Part shown: positions 38,414 through 48,936 of the stretch, one piece after another
How the letters are laid out: every line of letters starts with the position of its first letter
How positions within the stretch are numbered: position 1 is the stretch's first letter
Assembly: GCF_003945385.1 (NCBI RefSeq)
Contig: NZ_AP018920.1
Location: forward strand, 4,774,001 to 4,838,000
DNA length: 64,000 nucleotides
From: Pseudonocardia autotrophica
GTDB taxonomy: Bacteria; Actinomycetota; Actinomycetes; Mycobacteriales; Pseudonocardiaceae
Direction: 5' to 3'
Notes under the pieces: generated by a model
What the model was told of the DNA's origin: nothing
Seen by the model: the letters and a program-made list of their open reading frames with translations, nothing else
Databases searched by the model: none
Position numbers and translations under genes: made by a program

Positions 38414-39461
38414 TGTGCCCGGCCCCGAGCCCCTCGGCCCGCGCGACGATCCTCCCCCCGCGCACCCGCACCGCCACCTCGGTGCGCACCCCCGGCTCCC
38501 GCACCCCGAGCGCCGTCGCGACGGTCCCGTCGTCCAGTACGACCCGGAGCCGGGGCAGGTCGGACGGGGTGAACACCCGGCGCAGGCAGCCGACGAGATC
38601 GACGATCCGGAGCCGGGCCAGGCGACCCAGCTCGGCCGGATCGTCACCCACCACGACGACCGTCACCTCGTCCCGCAGCCGGGCCGACCGCAACGTCTCC
38701 TCGGCGGCCCGCAGGCGGTGCACGCCGAGCGCGACCACCACCCCGTCCCGGCCGGGTTCGGCGGGGCGACCGCTGATCTCGTCGACCAGCCCGCGCGGTG
38801 CCTCCCAGGGGAGGTCGACGATCTCGGCGGGGTCGACATGGTCCAGGTACGGGGGGCGGTCGTCGTCGACGATCGCGATGCCGGCCAGATGTTCGGCGGC
38901 GCGCACCAGGTCGAACGGGTCACCGACGCCGGGGGCGTTCTCGGCGACGGCCGCAGCCCCGGCGAGCAGGGTCAGTGCGAGCCCGGCCGTCCGCACCCGC
39001 CGGCCGGCCCCGGGGCGCCGAGCCTCCAGCGCGAGCCCCAGCAGCACCGCTTCGAACCGGACCAGCTCGGCCAGCGCCTCCCGGGCCGGTCCGTCCTCGA
39101 CGACGCCGGAGAGCGATCTCAACTGCAGGTGACCACTGCCGGGTGCGTCGCCGACGAAGGGGAGACGCTCCAGCCAGACCCGGGCGAACTCCGCCAGCGC
39201 CGCGCCGGTCGATCCCGGCGGCACCACGGGCGGCTCGGCCTGCTCGCGGGCCCGCTCGACGACGTCCACCAGCACGGCCAGGTACAGCGCGCGTTTCCCG
39301 GCGAAGTTCGAGTACACCGCGCCCCGGGTCAGCTCCGCGCGCTCGGCGACCCGGTCGACCTTCGCGGCGCCGAACCCGTGCTCGGCGAACTCCTGCCGGG
39401 CCGCGGCCAGCACGGTGCCTCGGGTGCGTTCCTGCTGCTGGGCCCGCGTCAGTCTCGGCAT
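38379..39461 (-). CDS. TetR-family regulator with extra C-terminal redoxin-like domain
   Basis: 360 residues from ATG 39461, preceded by GGGAGGGGTCG; most TetR proteins have about 200. The N-terminal helix-turn-helix (about 12-58) is clear: FGAAKVDRVAERAELTRGAVYSNF. A helical ligand domain runs to about 205. The remaining 155 residues have alternating strands and helices: VVVALGVHRLRAAEE, then VTVVVVGDDPAEL, then RVVLDDGTVATALGV, and a GGRIVARAEG end. That pattern resembles a thioredoxin/AhpC-TSA fold, with only one Cys (LVGCLRRVF). It is divergent from the 39549 operon and probably controls it. Whether the extra domain senses a ligand or redox state is unknown. Confidence 0.8.
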   Translation of the reverse strand: MPRLTRAQQQERTRGTVLAAARQEFAEHGFGAAKVDRVAERAELTRGAVYSNFAGKRALYLAVLVDVVERAREQAEPPVVPPGSTGAALAEFARVWLERLPFVGDAPGSGHLQLRSLSGVVEDGPAREALAELVRFEAVLLGLALEARRPGAGRRVRTAGLALTLLAGAAAVAENAPGVGDPFDLVRAAEHLAGIAIVDDDRPPYLDHVDPAEIVDLPWEAPRGLVDEISGRPAEPGRDGVVVALGVHRLRAAEETLRSARLRDEVTVVVVGDDPAELGRLARLRIVDLVGCLRRVFTPSDLPRLRVVLDDGTVATALGVREPGVRTEVAVRVRGGRIVARAEGLGAGHTVAAATALPRA

Positions 39462-39548
39462 CGACCCCTCCCATCGCCGACGTCATGCTACAACTGTCAT
39501 CCAGATGTTGCCGACATCTGAAGACTAACGGCATTCGGAGATGAGACC

Positions 39549-40163
39549 GTGGCGACCACGACTCCCCTGGACCTTCTGGTCCTGCACACGTTGCGCTGCA
39601 CCGGACACACCGACCTCGGCCGGCTCGCCGCCGCGACCGGGCTGCCGCCCGCCACCGTCGAGTCGGAGCTGCTCGATCTCGCCGCCGCGGGACTCGTCGT
39701 CCACGCGACCGGGCCCTTCGCGTCGTGGGGCCTGAGCGCGCGGGGCCGGGCAGCCGACGCGGACCGGATCGCCGCCGAGCTCGCCGCCGCAGGCACCGGC
39801 CCGGCCCTGACCGCTGCCCTCGACCGGTTCCTCGAACTCAATCCCGAACTGCTCGACCTGTGCACGGCGTGGCAGCTGCGCGGCGCGGGCGGCGCCACCG
39901 TGGTGAACGACCACTCCGACCCGGAGTACGACGCGCGGGTGCTCGACCGCTTCGTCGATCTCGACCGGCGCGCCGCCGTGGTCTGCGAGGAGCTGACCGC
40001 CGCGCTCGGACGGTTCGGGCGGTACCGCCCGCGGCTGGCACTCGCCCTGCGCCGGGTCCGGGCGGGCGACCTCCGGGAGGCCACCGACAGCACCACCTCG
40101 TTCCACACCGTGTGGGCCGAGCTGCACGAGGACCTGCTCACCACCCTCGGGATCCCGCGATGA
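39549..40163 (+). CDS. Winged-helix protein, first gene of the dikinase operon
   Basis: 204 residues from GTG 39549 with GGAGATGAGACC upstream. The first 75 residues form a winged helix (VLHTLRCTGHTDLGRLAAATGLPPATVESELL, read as two helices, followed by an FASWGLSARGR wing). The rest is helical and acidic and includes FLELNPELLDLCTAWQLR. It is not a recognised regulator family. It overlaps the PPDK-like gene by 4 bp, so the two are produced together. It could act as a regulator or as a substrate-binding partner of the dikinase. Confidence 0.7.
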   Translation: MATTTPLDLLVLHTLRCTGHTDLGRLAAATGLPPATVESELLDLAAAGLVVHATGPFASWGLSARGRAADADRIAAELAAAGTGPALTAALDRFLELNPELLDLCTAWQLRGAGGATVVNDHSDPEYDARVLDRFVDLDRRAAVVCEELTAALGRFGRYRPRLALALRRVRAGDLREATDSTTSFHTVWAELHEDLLTTLGIPR

Positions 40164-41527
40164 GCCGGGTGCACACCGTCTCCGCGCAGCTCGACGAACC
40201 GGCCGCGAGCATCGGCGCGAAGGCCCGCGGGCTGGCCGAGCTGCACCGGCTCGGGTTGCCGGTGCCGGCCGCCGTCGTCGTCACCACCGAGGTCTGTCGC
40301 GGCGTCCTCGGCACCGGCCGGCTCCCCGATGGGCTCGTCGAGGAGGTGACCAGCGCCCTCGGCTCCCTGCCGCAGCAGGTCTCGGTCCGCTCCGGTGCGG
40401 CCGATTCGATGCCCGGGATGATGCGCACGGTCCTCGACGTCGCCGTACACCCCGGTGGACCGAACGCGCCACTCGCGGACGCGCTGCGCGAGGTGTTCAC
40501 CTCCTGGGACTCGCCCCGCGCCCGCACCTACCGGACGCTGCACGACATCCCGCACGACCGGGGTACCGCCGCAATCGTGCAGGTCATGGTCGACGGCGCC
40601 CGCGACGACCACAGTGGATCCGGGGTCGCCTTCAGCCGGGACCCGAACACCGGTGCGCCGGCACCGTTCGGCGACGTCCTGTTCGGACACCGGGGCGACG
40701 ACGTCGTCTCCGGACGGGTCCGGACCCGTCCGCTGGGCGAGCTGGCCGGGCGCGAACCCGCGGTGTGGGCGGCGCTCACCACCGCCCTGGACCGGGCCGA
40801 ACGCCGGCTGCGGCGACCCTGCTATGTCGAGTTCACCTACGAGTCCGGCCGGCTGTGGTTCCTCCAGCTCCGCCCGGCCCAGGTCACCGGGCTCGCGGCG
40901 CTGCGGATCGCGGTGGACCTCGCCGACGACGGCCTGATCGACCGGCCGGAAGCGGTGCGGCGGACCACCGAGCGGGACCTCGACCGGGCCCGGACACCGA
41001 CGCTCGCGCCGACCGGCGCCGACGTCGTCGCCGGGCAGGGCATCGGGGCGTGCCCGGGAGTGGTGTCCGGCCGGGTGGCGACCAGTGCGGACGCGGCGGT
41101 CCGCTACGCCGCCGGCGGCCCGGTCGTGCTGGTCCGGCCGGAGACCTCGCCGCACGACATGCACGGCCTCGCGGCGGCCGTCGGGATCCTCACCACCCGC
41201 GGCGGGCCCGCCTGCCACGCCGCGGTCGTCGCCAGGGCGCTGGGCCGGCCCGCGGTCGTCGGCGCCGCCGATCTCGACGTCGACCCGGTCGCCGGGACGG
41301 TCACGACCCGCACGGGCACCCTCGCCGAGGGCACGGTGATCACCATCGACGGGACGACCGGCCAGGTCGTCCTCGGGCACGCCGGCGCCGTCGTCGACGA
41401 CGCCGGCCCGCACCGCGACCGGCTCCTCGACTGGGCCGACGAGATCTCCGGTGACCACACCCCGCGTCCCGGACCGGACCGCCTGCACGACGCGCACACG
41501 GCTCTGCGAACAGAGGAGAACCGCTGA
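40160..41527 (+). CDS. PPDK-like dikinase lacking the PEP/pyruvate barrel
   Basis: 455 residues from ATG 40160. The N-terminal part is an ATP-grasp domain of the pyruvate-phosphate-dikinase type: [11 protein letters not shown] and [18 protein letters not shown]. Residues of about 290-430 are the swivelling phosphohistidine domain: [13 protein letters not shown] and [18 protein letters not shown] with catalytic His353. PPDK proper is about 870 residues because it carries a C-terminal PEP/pyruvate TIM barrel; that barrel is absent here. The enzyme can probably move phosphate from ATP to the His and on to an unknown acceptor, as phenylphosphate synthase and CreHI do for phenols. Stop and start overlap the phosphatase gene by one base. 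Confidence 0.85.
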   Translation: MSRVHTVSAQLDEPAASIGAKARGLAELHRLGLPVPAAVVVTTEVCRGVLGTGRLPDGLVEEVTSALGSLPQQVSVRSGAADSMPGMMRTVLDVAVHPGGPNAPLADALREVFTSWDSPRARTYRTLHDIPHDRGTAAIVQVMVDGARDDHSGSGVAFSRDPNTGAPAPFGDVLFGHRGDDVVSGRVRTRPLGELAGREPAVWAALTTALDRAERRLRRPCYVEFTYESGRLWFLQLRPAQVTGLAALRIAVDLADDGLIDRPEAVRRTTERDLDRARTPTLAPTGADVVAGQGIGACPGVVSGRVATSADAAVRYAAGGPVVLVRPETSPHDMHGLAAAVGILTTRGGPACHAAVVARALGRPAVVGAADLDVDPVAGTVTTRTGTLAEGTVITIDGTTGQVVLGHAGAVVDDAGPHRDRLLDWADEISGDHTPRPGPDRLHDAHTALRTEENR

Positions 41528-42114
41528 TGCCCGCGCGCCGCCTGCATCTCGTCCGGCACGGAGCCGCCGATCCGTTCGGCCGGCTCACCGACGACGGACA
41601 CCGGCAGTCCGAGCTGCTCGGCACCCGCTTGGCCGCGCTGCCGATCGGCGCCGTGTGGCACTCGCCGCTGCCCCGGGCCGTCCGATCCGCGCAGATCCTC
41701 GCCGAGTACCTGCCCGGTGCCGGAGTGCACGAGGCGGACGAGCTCGTCGATCACGTACCGCACGTGCCCGGCGCCCCGCCCGCGGAGTGGGCCGGCTTCT
41801 TCGACGGCTACGACGCCGCCGAGGCCGCCGACGGCGCCGCCCGCGCGGCCGCCCTGACCGGCCGGTTCACCCGGCCCACCGGCACCGACACGCACGAGGT
41901 ACTGGTCACGCACGCCTACCCGATCGCCTGGCTGGTGCGGCACGCGCTCGACGCACCACCCGCCCGCTGGCTCGGTCTCAACCCGGGCAACGCATCGCTC
42001 ACCGTGATCGAGTACCGGCCGGGCGCGGCACCGACCCTGGTGCTCTACAACGACATGGGGCACCTGCCCCCGGAGCTGCGCTGGACCGGCTTCGGCGGCG
42101 GCCCGCATCCCTGA
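41527..42114 (+). CDS. Histidine-phosphatase-superfamily protein
   Basis: 195 residues from ATG 41527 (TGATG overlap with the dikinase stop, GAGGAGAAC upstream). It carries the branch-1 signature RHG (10-12) with the second catalytic His in VTHAYPIAW and Arg in [11 protein letters not shown]. These enzymes remove phosphate from small molecules or proteins through a phosphohistidine. Because it is translationally coupled to a phosphohistidine dikinase, it probably hydrolyses the dikinase's product at a later pathway step (inference). A hairpin follows at 42122. Confidence 0.87.
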   Translation: MPARRLHLVRHGAADPFGRLTDDGHRQSELLGTRLAALPIGAVWHSPLPRAVRSAQILAEYLPGAGVHEADELVDHVPHVPGAPPAEWAGFFDGYDAAEAADGAARAAALTGRFTRPTGTDTHEVLVTHAYPIAWLVRHALDAPPARWLGLNPGNASLTVIEYRPGAAPTLVLYNDMGHLPPELRWTGFGGGPHP

Positions 42115-42121
42115 CCGGCGC

Positions 42122-42155
42122 CGCGGTACCCGGTGGTTCAGCGCCGGGTACCGCG
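42122..42155. terminator. Bidirectional terminator hairpin
   Basis: Perfect 12-bp stem (CGCGGTACCCGG/CCGGGTACCGCG) with a 10-base loop. It lies between the convergent phosphatase (stop 42114) and AraC (stop 42138) genes and overlaps the last codons of the latter. No T-run is present. Confidence 0.6.
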
Positions 42156-43088
42156 CCGTGCTGCGGACGGCGGGTGGCCGTAGCGACGCCGGTACGCGGC
42201 GGCGAACCGGCTCGGGCTGGAGAACCCCCAGCGCGCGGCGACGTCGCTCACCGAGAGCTCGGTGCGGTCCTCGAGATCGGCCTTGGCCCGCTGCAACCGC
42301 ACCACGGTGAGGTGTTCCGTCGGCGGGCAGCCGATCCACTCCTGGAAACCTTCCTGGAGCCGGCGCACCGTCGTGTTCCCGATCGCAGCCATGTCCGCCA
42401 CCGTCCACGTGCGGGCCGGGTCGTCCCGGACCGCGTCGACCACCCGGGAGATCGTGCGCGGCCGCGCGATGGGCCCGTGGCCCAGGTCGGGGCAGCTGGT
42501 CAGCAGGAAACCGGCGGCGACCGCACCGGCGAGCTGCTCGCGCACGGCCGGGGATCCGCTGAACGCGTCCGGCCTGCGCATGAGCGGAGCCAGGCTGTTG
42601 ACCAGTTGCCGCCAGTCCTCACCGGGCCCCGCATCGAGGTCGAGCCGGTCCGGCATGACACCGGCGACCCGCGCGGGTTCGCTGCCCAGGATCCGCTCGG
42701 CCTCCAGGTCGAGCCAGTCCCGGTCGAACTTGACCCCCAGAACGGTGCAGGTCGCATCCCAGTGGCTGATCACCGACAGCGTGTCGGCCCGGAACACCGC
42801 TGCCTGACCTGCCACCGAGGTGACCGGTCCGCGGCGGCCGCGGGAGACGAGATGCCCGGTCAGCGGCAGGTTCACCTCGTAGGCCCCCGGGTAGTCGCAC
42901 ACGATCTCGATGTTCGCGCCCCAGCCGACGTAGCCGAGCAGCACCGGCCCGAGATCGAGGGTCTGGAGCGTGAGGCGCGGCTCGTTCCGCGCGCCGATCG
43001 GGGTGAGCTCGTGCGGGAAATAGGCGTCGGCGACCGTGCGCGACACCTGCTCCCAGTCCCGTGGGGGCGCACCTCTGCGTGCGGCCAT
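42138..43088 (-). CDS. gcoR: AraC-family regulator of guaiacol demethylation (GcoR-like)
   Basis: 316 residues from ATG 43088. The frame stays open to 45122, but that is the reverse shadow of gcoAB. The N-terminal 190 residues match the AraC ligand-binding type found in aromatic catabolism regulators ([20 protein letters not shown]). The C-terminal AraC DNA-binding domain contains [20 protein letters not shown] and ends [22 protein letters not shown]. It is divergent from gcoA with 141 bp between them, matching the layout of the gco locus in Amycolatopsis. A 14-bp direct repeat with 20-bp period lies in that gap and is a likely operator. It is expected to activate gcoAB with guaiacol or a product as inducer. 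The symbol is given by context. Confidence 0.8.
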   Translation of the reverse strand: MAARRGAPPRDWEQVSRTVADAYFPHELTPIGARNEPRLTLQTLDLGPVLLGYVGWGANIEIVCDYPGAYEVNLPLTGHLVSRGRRGPVTSVAGQAAVFRADTLSVISHWDATCTVLGVKFDRDWLDLEAERILGSEPARVAGVMPDRLDLDAGPGEDWRQLVNSLAPLMRRPDAFSGSPAVREQLAGAVAAGFLLTSCPDLGHGPIARPRTISRVVDAVRDDPARTWTVADMAAIGNTTVRRLQEGFQEWIGCPPTEHLTVVRLQRAKADLEDRTELSVSDVAARWGFSSPSRFAAAYRRRYGHPPSAARRGTRR

Positions 43089-43125
43089 GCCCGGGAGCTT
43101 ATCCCAGGTCAGGCCTCCACGGATT

Positions 43126-43159
43126 TCCGCGCGATCGGTACCGGATCCGCGCGATCGGT
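43126..43159. promoter_or_regulatory. Direct-repeat operator for the AraC regulator of gcoAB
   Basis: TCCGCGCGATCGGT occurs exactly at 43126-43139 and 43146-43159, 20 bp apart start to start (two helical turns). It lies 38 bp upstream of the AraC start and 71 bp before the gcoA ATG. Two identical same-orientation half-sites at this spacing are the expected AraC-family binding pattern. Confidence 0.7.
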
Positions 43160-43229
43160 GTCGCCCCGGCCGGCCGCGCGGACCTACCTTCTCGCCGTCC
43201 CGAACGGCGCAGTGAAGGAGGTCACGTCG

Positions 43230-44462
43230 ATGACGACGTTGAACCACACCGCAACACCCGACCTGTCGTGGCTGAACGACGTCACGATGACCGAGCTGGA
43301 GCGCAACCCGTACCGGACCTACGAGCGGCTGCGGGCCGAGGCCCCGCTGGCATACGTCCCGGTCCTCGGCTCCTACGTCGCCTCCACCGCGGAGATCTGC
43401 CGGGAGATCGCCACCAGCCCGGACTTCGAGGCCGTGATCACCCCCGCCGGTGGCCGCACCTTCGGCCATCCGGCGATCATCGGCGTCAACGGTGACGTCC
43501 ACACCGATCTGCGCGGCATGGTCGAGCCGGCGCTGCAGCCGATCGAGGTGGACCGCTACGTCGAGGATCTCGTCCGCCCGATCGCCCGGCGGCATCTCGA
43601 ACGGATCGAGAACGACGGCCGGGCCGAGCTGGTCTCGCAGTACTGCGAGCCGGTCAGCGTCCGCTCGCTCGGGGACCTCCTCGGGCTCACCGACGTGCAC
43701 TCCGACACGCTCCGCGACTGGTTCGCCAAGCTGAGCCGGTCGTTCACCAACGCCGCCATGACCGAGGACGGCGAGTTCGCGAACCCGGAGGGGTTCGTCG
43801 AGGGTGACCAGGCGAAAGCCGAGATCCAGGCAGCCGTCGACCCGCTGATCGACCGGTGGATCACCCACCCCGACGACAGCGCCATCTCGCACTGGCTGCA
43901 CGACGGCATGCCGCCCGGCCGGACCCGCGAGCGCGAGTACATCTACCCGACGATCTACGTCTACCTGCTCGGCGCCATGCAGGAGCCGGGCCACGGCATC
44001 GCCTCCACCCTGGTCGGGCTGTTCGGCGAGCCGGAGCAGATGGAGCAGGTCGTCGACGACCCCACGCTGATCCCGCGCGCGATCTCCGAGGGCATGCGCT
44101 GGACGTCGCCGATCTGGTCGGCCACCGCGCGGATCTCGACCCGCCCGGTCACGGTGGCCGGGATCGACCTCCCGGCCGGCACCCCGGTGATCCTCTCCTA
44201 CGGATCGGCCAACCACGACACCGGTCGGTACGACGCGCCGACCCGGTTCGACCTGCACCGGCCGCCGCTTCCGCACCTGGCGTTCGGCGCGGGCAACCAC
44301 GCGTGCGCCGGCATCTACTACGCCAACCACGTCATGCGGATCGCGCTGGAGGAGCTGTTCGAGTCGGTCCCGAACCTGGAGCGCGACACCGGCGCGGACG
44401 TCGAGTTCTGGGGCTGGGGATTCCGCGGCCCGACCAGCCTGCACGTCACCTGGGAGGTCTGA
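43230..44462 (+). CDS. gcoA: Guaiacol O-demethylase cytochrome P450 (CYP255A type)
   Basis: 410 residues from ATG 43230, behind GAAGGAGG. The heme ligand is Cys359 in [10 protein letters not shown]. The I helix reads [11 protein letters not shown], not the usual AGxDT: the acid/alcohol pair is replaced by Gln-Glu-Pro, a hallmark of GcoA. The recalled Amycolatopsis GcoA agrees over long stretches, for example [14 protein letters not shown] and [15 protein letters not shown], so the assignment is firm. The enzyme demethylates guaiacol and relatives such as guaethol to catechol plus formaldehyde, using electrons from GcoB encoded 4 bp downstream. No catechol ring-cleavage gene lies in the window. 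Confidence 0.93.
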   Translation: MTTLNHTATPDLSWLNDVTMTELERNPYRTYERLRAEAPLAYVPVLGSYVASTAEICREIATSPDFEAVITPAGGRTFGHPAIIGVNGDVHTDLRGMVEPALQPIEVDRYVEDLVRPIARRHLERIENDGRAELVSQYCEPVSVRSLGDLLGLTDVHSDTLRDWFAKLSRSFTNAAMTEDGEFANPEGFVEGDQAKAEIQAAVDPLIDRWITHPDDSAISHWLHDGMPPGRTREREYIYPTIYVYLLGAMQEPGHGIASTLVGLFGEPEQMEQVVDDPTLIPRAISEGMRWTSPIWSATARISTRPVTVAGIDLPAGTPVILSYGSANHDTGRYDAPTRFDLHRPPLPHLAFGAGNHACAGIYYANHVMRIALEELFESVPNLERDTGADVEFWGWGFRGPTSLHVTWEV

Positions 44463-44466
44463 GCCG

Positions 44467-45495
44467 GTGGTGTTCACGGCGACCGTCGGTGGCAAGCAGG
44501 TGCCGTGCCACCCGGACCAGGCGATCCTCGACGCCTTCCTCCGCGGCGGGGTGTGGATGCCCAACTCCTGCAACCAGGGCACCTGCGGAACCTGCAAGGT
44601 GCGGGTGCTGCGCGGGGAGGTCGACCACCGCGACTCCCCCGCCGACACGCTCGCGCCGGACGAGCGGGCCGCCGGGCTCGCGCTGGCCTGCCAGGCCCGG
44701 CTCCGCTCCGACGCGGTCGTCGAGCCCTCCGGACCCGGCGCCGGCACCGCGGGGCGCGATACGCATCCGTTGCGCGACCTCGACACGACCGTCGTCGACA
44801 TCGAGGACATCGCACGAGACACCCGCCGGGTGCGGCTGGGCCTGACCGATCCGCTGGCCTTCCATCCCGGGCAGTACGTCGAGCTGGCGGTCCCGGGGTC
44901 CGGTGTCCGGCGGCAGTACTCGCTGGCCAACACCGCCGACGAGGACAAGGTCCTGGAACTGCACGTCCGGCTGGTCGAGGGCGGTGCCGCCACCGAGCGG
45001 TGGATCTTCGACGGGCTCGCCGTCGGCGACCGGGTCCGGGCCGCCGGGCCGCTGGGTGACTTCTTCCTGGCCCCCGCCGACGAGGACGGCGGGGAACCGA
45101 TGGTCATGATCGGCGGCGGCACCGGGCTCGCCCCGCTGATCGCCCTGGCCCGGACCGCGCTGACCCGCGACCCCGGCCGGCAGATCCTGCTGTATCACGG
45201 CGTCCGCGGCGCCGCCGATCTCTACGACCTCGATCTCATGGCCCGCCTCGGCGAGACCCACCCGGGGTTCACCTTCGTCCCCGTCCTGTCCCACGAGGAT
45301 CCGCCCCCGGGCACCGCCCACCGCACCGGTCTCCCGACCGATCTCTTCGTCGACGACGTCGCGTCGGCCCGCGGCTGGTCCGGCTGGCTCTGCGGTCCGC
45401 CACCGATGGTCGAGGCGGGGGTGAAGGCCTTCAAACGCCGGCGGATGGCCCCCCGGCTGATCCACCGCGAGAAGTTCACGCCGGCCGACGCCTGA
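44467..45495 (+). CDS. gcoB: Three-domain P450 reductase (2Fe-2S, FAD, NADH)
   Basis: 342 residues from GTG 44467, behind GGGAGGTCTGAGCC. The N-terminal ferredoxin domain has Cys35, Cys40, Cys43 (CNQGTCGTC) and Cys75. It is followed by an FAD domain (RQYSLAN) and an NAD domain (GGGTGLAPL, CGPPPMVEAG). This single-chain order is that of GcoB, in which one protein delivers electrons from NADH to the P450. The C-terminus KAFKRRRMAPR also follows GcoB as recalled. It is only 4 bp from gcoA and 29 bp from the next P450, so it could serve both. Confidence 0.93.
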   Translation: MVFTATVGGKQVPCHPDQAILDAFLRGGVWMPNSCNQGTCGTCKVRVLRGEVDHRDSPADTLAPDERAAGLALACQARLRSDAVVEPSGPGAGTAGRDTHPLRDLDTTVVDIEDIARDTRRVRLGLTDPLAFHPGQYVELAVPGSGVRRQYSLANTADEDKVLELHVRLVEGGAATERWIFDGLAVGDRVRAAGPLGDFFLAPADEDGGEPMVMIGGGTGLAPLIALARTALTRDPGRQILLYHGVRGAADLYDLDLMARLGETHPGFTFVPVLSHEDPPPGTAHRTGLPTDLFVDDVASARGWSGWLCGPPPMVEAGVKAFKRRRMAPRLIHREKFTPADA

Positions 45496-45524
45496 GCACC
45501 TGCACCCACAGTCGAGGAAGACTG

Positions 45525-46790
45525 ATGAGCAGCACCGTCTCCACATCCGCCCCGTCCACCTGCCCCCGCGACTTCAACCCGATGGTCGCCCCGGACCGGG
45601 ACGACCCGAACCCGTTCTACGCGGACTGCCGCGACACCGAGCCGGTCCGGTTCAGCGCGACCCTCGGGGCCTGGCTGGTCACCCGCTACGACGACCTGCG
45701 GACGGTCGTCGAGGACCCGGCGACCTACTCCTCCCGCAACGCGATCCCCTCGATCTGGAACAACCCGCCCGAGGTCGTGAAGGTCTTCGAGGACGCCGGA
45801 TGCACGCCCGAGGGCGCGACGATCGTCAACACCGACGAACCCGAGCACGCGCCGCTGCGGCGCACCCTGGAACACGCCTTCGGCGGGCGCCGGATCCGCG
45901 CGGTCCAGCCGCTGATGAAGCGCAAGGCCGACGAGCTGATCGACGCCTTCACCGCCGACGGCTCGGCCGACCTGCTCTCCCAGTACGCCGACCCGTTCGT
46001 GCAGGCCGTCGTCAGCGCGGTGTTCGGCATCCCGGAGGACGAGGTCGATCTCGTCCAGGACTGGACCGACGACCAGGTCCTGCTGTGGAACCCGCTCGCG
46101 CCGACCGACGGCAAGGTCGACGCCGCCCGGCGCATGGTCGAGTACGAGCGCTACATCGCCGCGCTGATCGAGGACCGTCGCGCGAACCCGCGCGAGGACT
46201 TCATCTCCGACATGGTGCACGGCGACGGCGACGCCTTCCCGCCGATGAGCTACTCCGACATCCAGTACGTGTTCCGCGGCTTGCGGGTCGCCGGGCACGA
46301 CACCACCCGGGACACCCTCACCAGCACGCTGCTCGCGATGCTGACCCACCGGCGCTGGTGGGAGGAGGCGATCACGAACCCGCGGATCATCCCGCGGCTG
46401 GCCGAGGAGACCCTGCGGCGCGACGCCCCGCACCGCGGACTGATGCGGGTGACGACCCGCGACACCCGGCTCGGCGGCGTCGATCTCCCGGCGGGCAGCG
46501 CCCTGCTGCTGTTGTTCGGCTCCGGCAACCGTGACGAGCGAACCTTCCCCGAGCCGGACCTGCTCGACCCGGACCGCCCCAACGTCCGCGACCATCTCGC
46601 GTTCGGCCACGGCATCCACCGGTGCCCCGGCGCGACCCTGGCGAGGACCGAGGTCAGGTTCGCCGTCGAGGCGCTGACCGGGCGCCTTCCCGGGCTCGCC
46701 CTCCAGCCGGGCTGGGAACCGACCTACATCGCCAGCTACTTCTTCCGGGGTCTGGAGGAGCTGCGTGTCTCCTGGCCCACCGCTTCCTGA
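45525..46790 (+). CDS. Cytochrome P450, substrate unknown
   Basis: 421 residues from ATG 45525. All catalytic P450 landmarks are standard: I-helix RVAGHDTTRD with the acid/Thr pair, ExxR in EETLRR, and heme loop FGHGIHRCPGATL. It therefore differs mechanistically from the neighbouring GcoA. It is followed after 15 bp by a phthalate-dioxygenase-type reductase, a pairing seen for P450s that demethylate or hydroxylate aromatic acids and alkylphenols. The position in the gco operon suggests a lignin-derived aromatic substrate, but its family number and substrate cannot be assigned here. Confidence 0.88.
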   Translation: MSSTVSTSAPSTCPRDFNPMVAPDRDDPNPFYADCRDTEPVRFSATLGAWLVTRYDDLRTVVEDPATYSSRNAIPSIWNNPPEVVKVFEDAGCTPEGATIVNTDEPEHAPLRRTLEHAFGGRRIRAVQPLMKRKADELIDAFTADGSADLLSQYADPFVQAVVSAVFGIPEDEVDLVQDWTDDQVLLWNPLAPTDGKVDAARRMVEYERYIAALIEDRRANPREDFISDMVHGDGDAFPPMSYSDIQYVFRGLRVAGHDTTRDTLTSTLLAMLTHRRWWEEAITNPRIIPRLAEETLRRDAPHRGLMRVTTRDTRLGGVDLPAGSALLLLFGSGNRDERTFPEPDLLDPDRPNVRDHLAFGHGIHRCPGATLARTEVRFAVEALTGRLPGLALQPGWEPTYIASYFFRGLEELRVSWPTAS

Positions 46791-46805
46791 GTCCCGGAGG
46801 TGCAC

Positions 46806-48858
<2,053 letters not shown>

Positions 48859-48872
48859 TCCCGGCCGATCCC

Positions 48873-48903
48873 GGCGGTCCCCGCTCCCGGAGCGGGGACC
48901 GCC
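48873..48903. terminator. Bidirectional terminator hairpin
   Basis: Perfect 14-bp stem (GGCGGTCCCCGCTC/GAGCGGGGACCGCC) with a 3-base loop, between the hydrolase stop (48858) and the convergent stop of the fusion gene (48937). Very stable, no T-run, well placed to end both transcripts. Confidence 0.7.
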
Positions 48904-48936
48904 CGCCCGGGTGGCCGGCGAGCCGCCGGTTCCGGC

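Noticed and set aside
41451..43229. N-terminal extension of gcoA back to 41451
   Set aside because: The extension overlaps the phosphatase and AraC genes; GcoA length and GAAGGAGG fix the start at 43230.
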